From contig JAEVYW010000304.1 of the NCBI GenBank assembly GCA_023392555.1, forward strand, positions 1-5,748: a DNA stretch of 5,748 nucleotides. The letters run 5' to 3'. The translations under genes were made by a program, and so were the position numbers. The stretch is from Pseudomonadota bacterium. GTDB lineage: Bacteria; Pseudomonadota; Alphaproteobacteria; Sphingomonadales; Sphingomonadaceae. Shown piece after piece: positions 1 through 5,057 of this stretch. The notes beneath the pieces were generated by a model. That model did no database searches. It had not been told where the DNA came from and saw nothing but the letters and a program-made list of their open reading frames with translations. Position 1 is the stretch's first letter. Each line of letters opens with the position of its first letter.

Positions 1-636
1 CGCGTCGCCGCTGTCGGCGGGCAGGTTTGCGCTGAGCCATTCGACGAGCCGGTCCATCGCCGGAACGCGGCCACCGTCGAGATCCTCTAGATATTGCTTC
101 GACCAGCGCCTGAACTGCCGTTCGACGAAGCCGGTCGCGCGGCCGTAATCGCCGAGACCGATCTCTTCGGGCACGAAGCTGTGCATCTGCGCGATCGTGG
201 CGTTCATGGCGTCGAAATGGGCCGCGCGGGCTTCGCGGTTCAGGCCAGGAAATTGCGCTTCCCAGATGATCCGGCCGGGCACCATGTCCATGACGAAGAA
301 AGCGGTGCCGATGACATCGTCGTCTTCGCAGAGCCCGTGAACTCTGGGGACGGGGAAGCCCTGACGTCCAAGCGCGTCCATCACGCGATATTCGCGATCG
401 ACGGCGTGAGCGCTCGGGAGGATCTTGCCGGGAGGTTTGCGGCGCAGGACGTACGACCGCTGCGGCGTGTCGAGCTTGTAGGTCGGGTTCGACTGGCCGC
501 CCCTGAATTGACTGACGGTCAGGGGGCCCGCGTAACCAGCGACATTCTCGCGCATCCAGGCGTCGAGCGCGCCTGTATCGAAGCGCAAATGGTCGGCGAC
601 CGCTCGTGTGCCGCTGTTCGCCTCGGTTCGGTCCAT
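1..636 (-). CDS. APH-fold phosphotransferase, ACAD10/ACAD11-like (partial, C-terminus outside window)
   Basis: This is the first 212 codons of a minus-strand gene that runs off the left edge, open throughout. The N-terminal kinase lobe is recognisable: a Gly-rich loop GGQSNPTY (residues 46-53), YVLRRKPPGK (62-71), AHAVDREYRVM (76-86), FPVPRV (94-99), LCEDDDVIGTAFFVMD (102-117) with the linker PGRIIWE (120-126), and QFRRWSKQY (174-182). This pattern belongs to the aminoglycoside-phosphotransferase-fold proteins related to the N-terminal domain of ACAD10/ACAD11, some of which (for example LvaA of Pseudomonas) phosphorylate hydroxyacyl-CoA intermediates. The catalytic HGD...N loop and the metal-binding Asp lie beyond the window, so activity cannot be judged. 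Start: the ATG at 636-634 has no visible Shine-Dalgarno, but the next Met (28) would cut a plausible N-terminus. The gene is divergent from the metallophosphoesterase. The substrate is unknown; antibiotic resistance is unlikely given the ACAD-type motifs. Confidence 0.9.
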   Translation of the reverse strand, partial: MDRTEANSGTRAVADHLRFDTGALDAWMRENVAGYAGPLTVSQFRGGQSNPTYKLDTPQRSYVLRRKPPGKILPSAHAVDREYRVMDALGRQGFPVPRVHGLCEDDDVIGTAFFVMDMVPGRIIWEAQFPGLNREARAAHFDAMNATIAQMHSFVPEEIGLGDYGRATGFVERQFRRWSKQYLEDLDGGRVPAMDRLVEWLSANLPADSGDA

Positions 637-642
637 TGTGCG

Positions 643-672
643 TCTGTAAGCGGTGAACCGTGCCCGTGCCAA
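643..672 (-). promoter_or_regulatory. Possible sigma70-type promoter for the phosphotransferase gene
   Basis: On the minus strand TTGGCA (672-667) matches the -35 consensus at five of six bases. TACAGA (648-643) is a weak -10 (three of six) at 18-nt spacing. The predicted transcription start falls at or within a base or two of the ATG at 636, which would give a leaderless or near-leaderless message and fits the missing ribosome binding site. The -10 is poor, so this is tentative. Confidence 0.3.
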
Positions 673-686
673 CGCGTTGCAGCGCC

Positions 687-1538
687 ATGGCACGGTTGAT
701 TCATCTGTCCGACCTTCATTTCGGCGCGCATGACGAGACGCTCGTCGAGGCGGTCGAAGCCCGCATCGACGAGGAGAAGCCGGATCTCGTCGTAGTCAGT
801 GGCGATTTCACGCAGCGCGCGCGGACCGAGCAGTTCGAGGAGGCTTGCGCGTTCCTCGAAAGGCTGCGCGAGGCGGGGCACGACGTGCTCGGCGTTCCGG
901 GCAATCACGATGTCCCGCTGTACGATGTTCTGCGGCGCTTCTTCTCACCGCTGACGCGATACAAGCGCTACATCGACGAAACCCTGTGCCCGCTGCATGA
1001 ACTTCCGGGGGTCACCGTCCTCGGTATCAACACGGCACGGTCGCTGACCTTCAAGGACGGGCGGGTCAGCCACGAGCAGATGCAGTTCATCCGGGAAACG
1101 TTCGCGCGGACGCCGCCGGAATCGATGCGAATCCTGGTCACCCATCATCCGCTTTTCGAATTGCCGGTTGGTGACACGGGCGAGACCAAGGAAGCGGCTG
1201 GCCGCAGCGACCAGGCGCTCGATGCTGCCGCCGAGGCGGGCGTCGATATGCTTCTTGCCGGGCACCACCATGTGCAGTCGGCGCATAGCGCGCGCGATCT
1301 TGCGACGCGGGCTGGCCCGGCGCTCGTCATCCAGGCCGGTACCGCGACTTCCGTCCGGCTGCGCGAGGGAACGCAGAGCTTCAACCGCATCGACATCGAC
1401 GGCGACATAGTCGAGCTGACTGTGCAGAAGTGGACCGACGGCAAGTTCGTGTCCGACACCGCCCAGCGCTTCGAACGCAAGGACGAGAATTGGAAGCTCG
1501 TCGGCGCCGAAAAGGACATTGCGCAACCGGCGCACTAG
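687..1538 (+). CDS. Calcineurin-like metallophosphoesterase (class III phosphodiesterase type)
   Basis: A 283-residue cytoplasmic protein with no signal peptide or membrane segment. All metal-binding motifs of the calcineurin-like phosphoesterase fold are present in order: SDLHFG (D9, H11), SGDFTQRA (D40), PGNHD (N73, H74), THHP (H153) and AGHHH (H193, H195). It should therefore be an active two-metal hydrolase of phosphomono- or phosphodiesters. The length and the DLH / GD / GNHD / GHxH pattern resemble the CpdA-like class III group (cyclic-nucleotide or phospholipid-type phosphodiesterases), but substrates in this group cannot be read from motifs, so no gene symbol is given. The C-terminal 50 residues look beta-rich. 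Start: ATG 687 places the family's usual MxRLIHLSDLHFG at the N-terminus; an in-frame GTG at 660 would add nine residues with no family support. No clear ribosome binding site precedes it. nadC begins 32 nt downstream, so co-transcription is likely. Confidence 0.93.
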   Translation: MARLIHLSDLHFGAHDETLVEAVEARIDEEKPDLVVVSGDFTQRARTEQFEEACAFLERLREAGHDVLGVPGNHDVPLYDVLRRFFSPLTRYKRYIDETLCPLHELPGVTVLGINTARSLTFKDGRVSHEQMQFIRETFARTPPESMRILVTHHPLFELPVGDTGETKEAAGRSDQALDAAAEAGVDMLLAGHHHVQSAHSARDLATRAGPALVIQAGTATSVRLREGTQSFNRIDIDGDIVELTVQKWTDGKFVSDTAQRFERKDENWKLVGAEKDIAQPAH

Positions 1539-1570
1539 CGGCACGCGGACCGCTGTCTTAGAGGCGGCGG

Positions 1571-2419
1571 ATGGCCGGTCCCGACACACAGTTCGATCTT
1601 CAGGATTTCGTTTCCCGCACTCTGGCGGAGGATCTCGGCGAGGGCGGCGATGTCACGTCCGCAGCGACCATCTCGGCGGATGCGCGATTCCTGGCGGAGA
1701 TGAATTGCCGCGTGCCCATCGTGGTCGCAGGGCTGGATATTGCCGCGGCCTTCTTCCGAGCGTTGGATCCTGATGTGCGGATCGAGCAGCCGGTTCGCGA
1801 CGGCGAGTCCGTGCCGGCCGGGACCGTCCTGATGCGGCTTCAAGGCAATGCACGGGCGATGCTGACAGCGGAGCGTTCGGCACTGAACACGCTGCAGCAT
1901 CTGTCGGGCATCGCCACGCTCACGCGGCGCTACGTCGACCTGATCGAGGGTACCGGCGCGACCTTGTTGGACACGCGCAAGACGATCCCGGGGCTGCGCC
2001 TGCTCGACAAATATGCGGCGCGGATGGGCGGTGCCGAGAACCACCGCATGCGGCTGGATGACGGGTTGCTGATCAAGGACAATCACGTCGGCGTCGCGGG
2101 CGGCGTCGCCGAGGCGGTGCGTGCCGCGAAGGCGGCGAGCACCGGTCTTCCGGTTCAGGTTGAAGTCGATCGTCTCGACCAGATCGAGCCGGCGCTTCAG
2201 GCAGGCGCGGACCGCTTGCTACTCGACAACATGCCGCCGCCGGTCCTCCGCGAAGCGGTTGCGCTGGTTGCGGGGCGAGTGCCGCTGGAGGCCTCTGGCG
2301 GGGTCAATCTCGACACCATCCGCGGTATTGCCGAAACAGGCGTGAACTACATCTCCGTCGGGCGCATTACCCAGTCGGCGCCTGCCGTCGACATCGGCCT
2401 GGACTACGCACTCCAGTAA
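1571..2419 (+). CDS. nadC: Quinolinate phosphoribosyltransferase (decarboxylating), NadC
   Basis: A full-length 282-residue enzyme that converts quinolinate and PRPP to nicotinate mononucleotide, CO2 and pyrophosphate in de novo NAD synthesis, in the cytoplasm. Diagnostic motifs: EDLGEGGDVTS (20-30), ERSALNTLQHLSGIAT (101-116), DTRKTIPGLR (134-143), KYAARMGGAENHRMRLDD (147-164), LIKDNH (167-172), VEVDRLDQ (197-204), LLLDN (216-220), EASGGV (240-245) and ISVGRITQSAPAVDIGLD (261-278). The Arg, Lys and His residues that bind quinolinate and PRPP phosphate (R136, K137, H158, R159, K169) and the acidic pair E198/D219 are kept. Start: ATG 1571 has GAGG at 1561-1564 with a 6-nt spacer, which decides it. 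It lies 32 nt after the phosphoesterase stop. nadA and nadB are not in the window, so the gene is apart from its usual partners or they lie elsewhere. Confidence 0.97.
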   Translation: MAGPDTQFDLQDFVSRTLAEDLGEGGDVTSAATISADARFLAEMNCRVPIVVAGLDIAAAFFRALDPDVRIEQPVRDGESVPAGTVLMRLQGNARAMLTAERSALNTLQHLSGIATLTRRYVDLIEGTGATLLDTRKTIPGLRLLDKYAARMGGAENHRMRLDDGLLIKDNHVGVAGGVAEAVRAAKAASTGLPVQVEVDRLDQIEPALQAGADRLLLDNMPPPVLREAVALVAGRVPLEASGGVNLDTIRGIAETGVNYISVGRITQSAPAVDIGLDYALQ

Positions 2420-2447
2420 TCTGCTGGGTGAACGGAGCATTCAGCGC

Positions 2448-2476
2448 GAGGTCAGTTGCGAAGCGCTACTGACCTC
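2448..2476 (+). promoter_or_regulatory. Perfect 9-bp inverted repeat / hairpin after nadC
   Basis: GAGGTCAGT (2448-2456) is matched exactly by ACTGACCTC (2468-2476). Inside, after a T:T mismatch, GCG (2458-2460) pairs with CGC (2464-2466) around a 3-nt loop AAG. The hairpin begins 28 nt after the nadC stop. No U-tract follows, so it is not a standard intrinsic terminator. It could be an mRNA 3'-end stabiliser, an operator, or a leader element for the next gene. Its right arm overlaps a stretch complementary to the downstream ribosome binding site. Confidence 0.6.
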
Positions 2477-2513
2477 CTCAAGGGTCCACTTGGGCCTGCG
2501 CAAAATCGAGGAG
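2474..2513 (+). promoter_or_regulatory. Ribosome binding site with upstream complementary segment (possible anti-SD leader)
   Basis: GAGGAG (2508-2513) is a strong Shine-Dalgarno, 7 nt before ATG 2521. Its exact complement CTCCTC lies at 2474-2479, sharing three bases with the right arm of the 2448-2476 hairpin. Between them GGGTCC (2482-2487) can pair with GGGCCT (2492-2497), with two G-U pairs and loop ACTT. The upstream hairpin and SD sequestration are thus mutually exclusive pairings. That the sequences are complementary is seen; regulation by them is inference. Confidence 0.35.
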
Positions 2514-2520
2514 TGTTTCG

Positions 2521-2970
2521 ATGCTGAAAAAAGGTCTTCTGCTTCTGTCCGGCGTTGCAGCCGCTGTAGCGATCCCGACGGCTGCCAACGCCCAGTACGT
2601 TTCGGTGGGCGTCGGCTCTAGCTATGGCTCGCCTTATTACGGCTCGCCCTACGGCAGCCGCTATTATGGCAGCCGCTACAGCCAGCCCTATTATGGCTAC
2701 GGCTACAACCAGCCGTATTACGGCAACAGCCGCTACTACGGTTCGCGCTACTACGGTGACCGTTACTATGGTGGACGTTACCGCTGCGGCAACGGCACGG
2801 CCGGTACGGTCATCGGCGGAGCGCTGGGCGCAGTCGTCGGGTCACAGGTCGCCCAGGGTGGCCGCGACTATTACGGCTATCGCCGGGGCGGCAACGGCAC
2901 GGCCGGTGCAGTGATCGGCGGCGTGCTTGGCGCGGTCGTCGGCAACCAGATCGCGAAGGGCAACTGCTAA
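2521..2970 (+). CDS. Exported Tyr/Gly-rich protein with duplicated glycine zipper
   Basis: A 149-residue protein with a Sec signal peptide: KK at 3-4, a hydrophobic core, and likely cleavage ANA|Q after residue 24. There is no lipobox Cys, so it is not a lipoprotein. Residues 26-87 are low complexity, with 21 tyrosines in short repeats of the YYGSRYYG and QPYYG type. Two glycine-zipper segments follow, GTAGTVIGGALGAVVGSQ (92-109) and GTAGAVIGGVLGAVVGNQ (126-143), matching the glycine zipper 2TM (Rick_17kDa-like) family, whose members associate with the outer membrane or cell envelope. The only cysteines, C89 and C149, bracket the zipper region and could form a disulfide. Start: GAGGAG lies 7 nt upstream. 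The gene sits 101 nt after nadC and ends in its own strong terminator. The biochemical role is unknown; an envelope structural protein is the best guess. Confidence 0.88.
   Translation: MLKKGLLLLSGVAAAVAIPTAANAQYVSVGVGSSYGSPYYGSPYGSRYYGSRYSQPYYGYGYNQPYYGNSRYYGSRYYGDRYYGGRYRCGNGTAGTVIGGALGAVVGSQVAQGGRDYYGYRRGGNGTAGAVIGGVLGAVVGNQIAKGNC
2786..2907 (+). repeat. Intragenic direct repeat encoding the two glycine-zipper copies
   Basis: A 20-nt stretch at 2786-2805 recurs exactly at 2888-2907, an offset of 102 nt or 34 codons, in the same reading frame. Each copy starts a zipper unit beginning GNGTAG. The sequence after it diverges at the DNA level but keeps the protein pattern (VIGGxLGAVVGxQ). This indicates an internal duplication under selection for the zipper, with an inserted Tyr-rich linker (residues 113-124). 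Confidence 0.85.
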
Positions 2971-2994
2971 ACAGCAGGCGCCTGAAGCGAAATC

Positions 2995-3032
2995 GGACGG
3001 GCCGGGAAGCAATTCCCGGCCCGTTTCGTTTG
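2995..3032 (+). terminator. Strong intrinsic terminator after the glycine-zipper gene
   Basis: ACGGGCCGGGAA (2997-3008) and TTCCCGGCCCGT (3013-3024) form a perfect 12-bp GC-rich stem closed by a GCAA (GNRA-type) tetraloop, extendable by two G-U pairs (2995-2996 with 3025-3026). It is followed by the T-rich tail TTCGTTTG. It lies 26 nt after the stop codon and separates the glycine-zipper gene from the flavoenzyme gene. Confidence 0.93.
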
Positions 3033-3053
3033 TCCCGCATATCTATTCGCTTT

Positions 3054-3067
3054 GGCGGCTAACCGCC
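3054..3067 (+). promoter_or_regulatory. Small inverted repeat upstream of the flavoenzyme gene
   Basis: GGCGG (3054-3058) and CCGCC (3063-3067) form a perfect 5-bp stem with loop CTAA, 35 nt before the preferred TTG start. A TATATG (3069-3074) just downstream could be a weak -10, with TTCGCT at 3046-3051 as a poor -35 at 17-nt spacing. It may be an operator or a leader hairpin, but so short a repeat in high-GC DNA may be chance. Confidence 0.25.
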
Positions 3068-3102
3068 GTATATGGCGCCCGAAACCCACGGGGAGAGTGA
3101 CT

Positions 3103-4509
3103 TTGTTCAAGGGCCTCCAGCCCATCCTATACGCCGGCAAGGAAGTCTGGCCGCTGGTCGAAGGCGGCAAGGGCGTTTCGGCGACTAATCACATGAGCTC
3201 GGGTGCCTGGGCGGCCGCGGGCGGCATCGGCACCGTGTCTGCCGTCAACGCCGACAGCTACGATCCCGAAGGCCGCATCGTCCCGCAGGTCTATAACGGC
3301 ATGAGCCGCCGTGATCGGCACGAAGAGCTGATCCAGTACGCCATCGACGGCGCCGTGGCGCAGGTTCAGCGGGCCTACGAAATGGCCAACGGCAAGGGCG
3401 CAATCAACATCAACGTCCTGTGGGAAATGGGCGGCGCCCAGCGCGTCCTCCACGGCGTTCTGGAGCGTACCAAGGGTCTCGTGAGCGGCGTGACCTGCGG
3501 CGCAGGCATGCCGTACAAGCTGAGCGAGATCGCGGCGTCCTATGGCGTCAGCTATCTGCCGATCATCAGCTCCGCGCGTGCGTTCAGCGCTCTCTGGAAG
3601 CGCGCTTATTCGAAGGCCGCGGAATGGCTTGCGGCGGTGGTCTATGAAGACCCGTGGCTCGCCGGCGGTCACAACGGTCTGTCGAATGCCGAGGACCCGC
3701 GCGCTCCGCAGGATCCTTACCCCCGCGTCGCGGCGCTCCGTGCGACGATGCGCGAGAACGGCATTGCCGACAGCGTTCCGATCGTCATGGCGGGCGGCGT
3801 CTGGCGGCTCGACGAGTGGGAGAACTGGATCGACAATCCGGAGCTCGGCCAGATCGTGTTCCAGTTCGGAACGCGGCCGCTGCTGACGCAGGAAAGCCCG
3901 ATCCCGCCAGAGTGGAAGGCACGGCTGATGACGCTGGAGGAAGGCGACGTGCTTCTGCACCGCTTCTCCCCGACCGGCTTCTATTCGTCGGCGGTCCGCA
4001 ATCCTTTCCTGCGCAACCTCGAAGCGCGCAGCGAGCGCCAGATCGCCTACACCAAGGAGCCGATCGGCGATCACCATTTCGAGCTCGACGTCGGCATCGG
4101 CACCAAGAAGAACTATTGGGTCACCAAGGGCGACCTGCAGCATGCGCGCGAGTGGTTTGCGGCCGGTCACACTCGGGCGATGAAGACGCCGGACGACACA
4201 ATCATCTTCGTCTCGCCGGAGGAAGAAAAGCAGATCCGCATCGACCAGGCGGAATGCATGGGCTGCCTGTCGCAGTGCGCGTTCTCGTCATGGGCCGACA
4301 ATGAGAAGAACTCGACGGGACGGCTCGCCGATCCGCGCAGCTTCTGCATCCAGAAGACGCTTCAGGACATCGCGCACGGCGGTCCGGTCGAACAGAACCT
4401 GATGTTCGCGGGCCATGCCGCGTTCCGCTTCAAGACCGATCCCTTCTATTCGAACGGCTTCGTTCCGACGGTGAAGCAGCTCGTCGATCGCATCCTGACG
4501 GGCGCCTGA
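3103..4509 (+). CDS. Nitronate monooxygenase-like FMN-dependent oxidoreductase with C-terminal four-Cys motif
   Basis: A 468-residue cytoplasmic TIM-barrel flavoprotein of the nitronate monooxygenase / 2-nitropropane dioxygenase family. Visible family features: an N-terminal GVSATNHMSSGAWAAAGGIGT (24-44), GVTCGAGMP (129-137), GGHNG (188-192) with the candidate catalytic His190, MAGGVW (229-234) for phosphate binding, and FQFGTRPLLTQES (253-265), equivalent to the family's VQMGTR segment. It is about 100-150 residues longer than classical enzymes; the extra C-terminal part has C385, C388, C392 and C415 (CxxCxxxC-x22-C), which may bind a cluster or zinc. Start: TTG 3103 has GGGGAG (3090-3095) with a 7-nt spacer and gives MFKGLQPILYAGKEVWP. 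GTG 3097 sits too close to that site. The upstream TTG 3052 would run coding through a small inverted repeat. The native substrate is unknown; nitronate, quinone or enoyl substrates are all possible. The stop overlaps the next start. Confidence 0.88.
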   Translation: MFKGLQPILYAGKEVWPLVEGGKGVSATNHMSSGAWAAAGGIGTVSAVNADSYDPEGRIVPQVYNGMSRRDRHEELIQYAIDGAVAQVQRAYEMANGKGAININVLWEMGGAQRVLHGVLERTKGLVSGVTCGAGMPYKLSEIAASYGVSYLPIISSARAFSALWKRAYSKAAEWLAAVVYEDPWLAGGHNGLSNAEDPRAPQDPYPRVAALRATMRENGIADSVPIVMAGGVWRLDEWENWIDNPELGQIVFQFGTRPLLTQESPIPPEWKARLMTLEEGDVLLHRFSPTGFYSSAVRNPFLRNLEARSERQIAYTKEPIGDHHFELDVGIGTKKNYWVTKGDLQHAREWFAAGHTRAMKTPDDTIIFVSPEEEKQIRIDQAECMGCLSQCAFSSWADNEKNSTGRLADPRSFCIQKTLQDIAHGGPVEQNLMFAGHAAFRFKTDPFYSNGFVPTVKQLVDRILTGA

Positions 4510-4985
4510 TGCTCGTCCGGGGGGTGGTTGCAGCAGCATTGCTGGCGATTGCGGCTCCCGCGCTCGCGCAGGACAAGCAGCCGCCTTACTGGGCGTCGAT
4601 TGCGTCCGGCGAGGCGATGACGCGTACCGGCCCCGGCAAGAACTATCCCGGCGTCTGGCTGTACAAGCGGCGCGACCTGCCCGTGCGCGTGCTCAAGCGC
4701 TACGAAAACTGGCGAATGATCGAGGATCCGGACGGCACCCGGGGGTGGATGCTGGTATCGCTGCTGAGCGACCGCCGCACCGCCGTCGTGAAGCCAGGCG
4801 CTCCGCGCGAGATCCGCGCCAAGGCCGATAGCTCGAGCCCCGTCCGCTACCGCGCCGAACAGGGGGTCGTCGGCCATATCGAGCATTGCAAGGACGGCTG
4901 GTGCCACGTCGCCGTCGGCAAGCGCGAAGGATACATCCGTACGACCGACATCTGGGGTGTCAGCGACGGTGAGGTCGTCGATTAA
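4509..4985 (+). CDS. Exported bacterial SH3-domain protein (two SH3 repeats)
   Basis: A 158-residue protein. The N-terminus MLVRGVVAAALLAIAAPALA is a Sec signal peptide with likely cleavage ALA|Q after residue 20, so the mature protein is periplasmic. Two SH3_4-like (PF06347 type) repeats follow: residues 28-86, with ASGEAMTRTGPGKNYPGVW, LPVRVLKRYENWRMIEDPDG and GWMLVSLLS, and residues 90-149, with APREIRAKADSSSPVRY, GVVGHIEHCKDGWCHVAV and GYIRTTDIWG. C127 and C132 (C-x4-C) could form a disulfide in the periplasm. Bacterial SH3 domains commonly bind peptidoglycan or peptides, but no ligand can be inferred here and there is no catalytic domain. The ATG overlaps the preceding TGA by one base (TGATG), and its own ribosome binding site is weak, so translation is probably coupled to the flavoenzyme. 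Why a cytoplasmic oxidoreductase and a periplasmic SH3 protein share a unit is unclear. Confidence 0.9.
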   Translation: MLVRGVVAAALLAIAAPALAQDKQPPYWASIASGEAMTRTGPGKNYPGVWLYKRRDLPVRVLKRYENWRMIEDPDGTRGWMLVSLLSDRRTAVVKPGAPREIRAKADSSSPVRYRAEQGVVGHIEHCKDGWCHVAVGKREGYIRTTDIWGVSDGEVVD

Positions 4986-4989
4986 GGCG

Positions 4990-5013
4990 CGACTTCCGCT
5001 GCGCGCGGAATCG
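4990..5013 (+). other. Hairpin in the gap between the SH3 gene and the dioxygenase gene
   Basis: TTCCGC (4994-4999) pairs perfectly with GCGGAA (5005-5010) around a 5-nt loop. CGA (4990-4992) and TCG (5011-5013) extend it to 9 bp with one bulged C at 4993. It starts 4 nt after the SH3 stop. It is followed by AT-rich sequence without a T-run, so it may be a weak or Rho-assisted terminator, or an mRNA end stabiliser. Confidence 0.4.
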
Positions 5014-5016
5014 GAC

Positions 5017-5022
5017 TAAAAT
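5017..5022 (+). promoter_or_regulatory. Possible -10 element for the dioxygenase gene
   Basis: TAAAAT matches the -10 consensus at five of six bases and lies in the only AT-rich patch of this gap, about 36 nt before the chosen ATG. The hexamer 17 nt upstream (TTCCGC, 4994-4999) is a poor -35 and is part of the hairpin, so the promoter is uncertain. Confidence 0.3.
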
Positions 5023-5057
5023 CATTATTGGGTGAAGGGGCTGCAAGGGGGCAGCTC

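Noticed and set aside
660..686. GTG at 660 as start of the metallophosphoesterase
   Set aside because: The nine added residues do not fit the family N-terminus, which begins right at MARLIHLSDLHFG (ATG 687), and the extension would take up half of the divergent promoter gap.
94..699. Plus-strand open frame of 201 codons at the left end
   Set aside because: It lies antisense to the phosphotransferase gene, whose minus-strand frame shows a full run of family motifs. The plus-strand translation resembles no known family and has no ribosome binding site.
2521..2970. Glycine-zipper protein as an outer-membrane lipoprotein
   Set aside because: Many relatives of the 17-kDa antigen are lipoproteins, but here the residue after the predicted cleavage site is Gln, and no Cys lies near the signal peptide end.
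3052..3102. TTG at 3052 as start of the flavoenzyme
   Set aside because: There is no ribosome binding site there, the 17 extra residues run through a small inverted repeat, and the strong SD at 3090-3095 would then lie inside the coding region.
3127..4170. Minus-strand open frame of 347 codons opposite the flavoenzyme gene
   Set aside because: It is a shadow of GC-rich codon use in the flavoenzyme gene. The translation is rich in Arg, Ala, Asp and Val without any recognisable motif, and the plus-strand frame is clearly the conserved one.
3654..4304. Plus-strand 216-codon open frame inside the flavoenzyme gene
   Set aside because: It is an out-of-frame, Arg/Ala/Gly-rich translation within a well-supported gene, with no motif.
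5028..5057. TTG at 5028 as start of the dioxygenase
   Set aside because: It would put ten unrelated residues ahead of the Tat signal and make the good SD at 5045-5051 internal. ATG 5058 has that SD at proper spacing.
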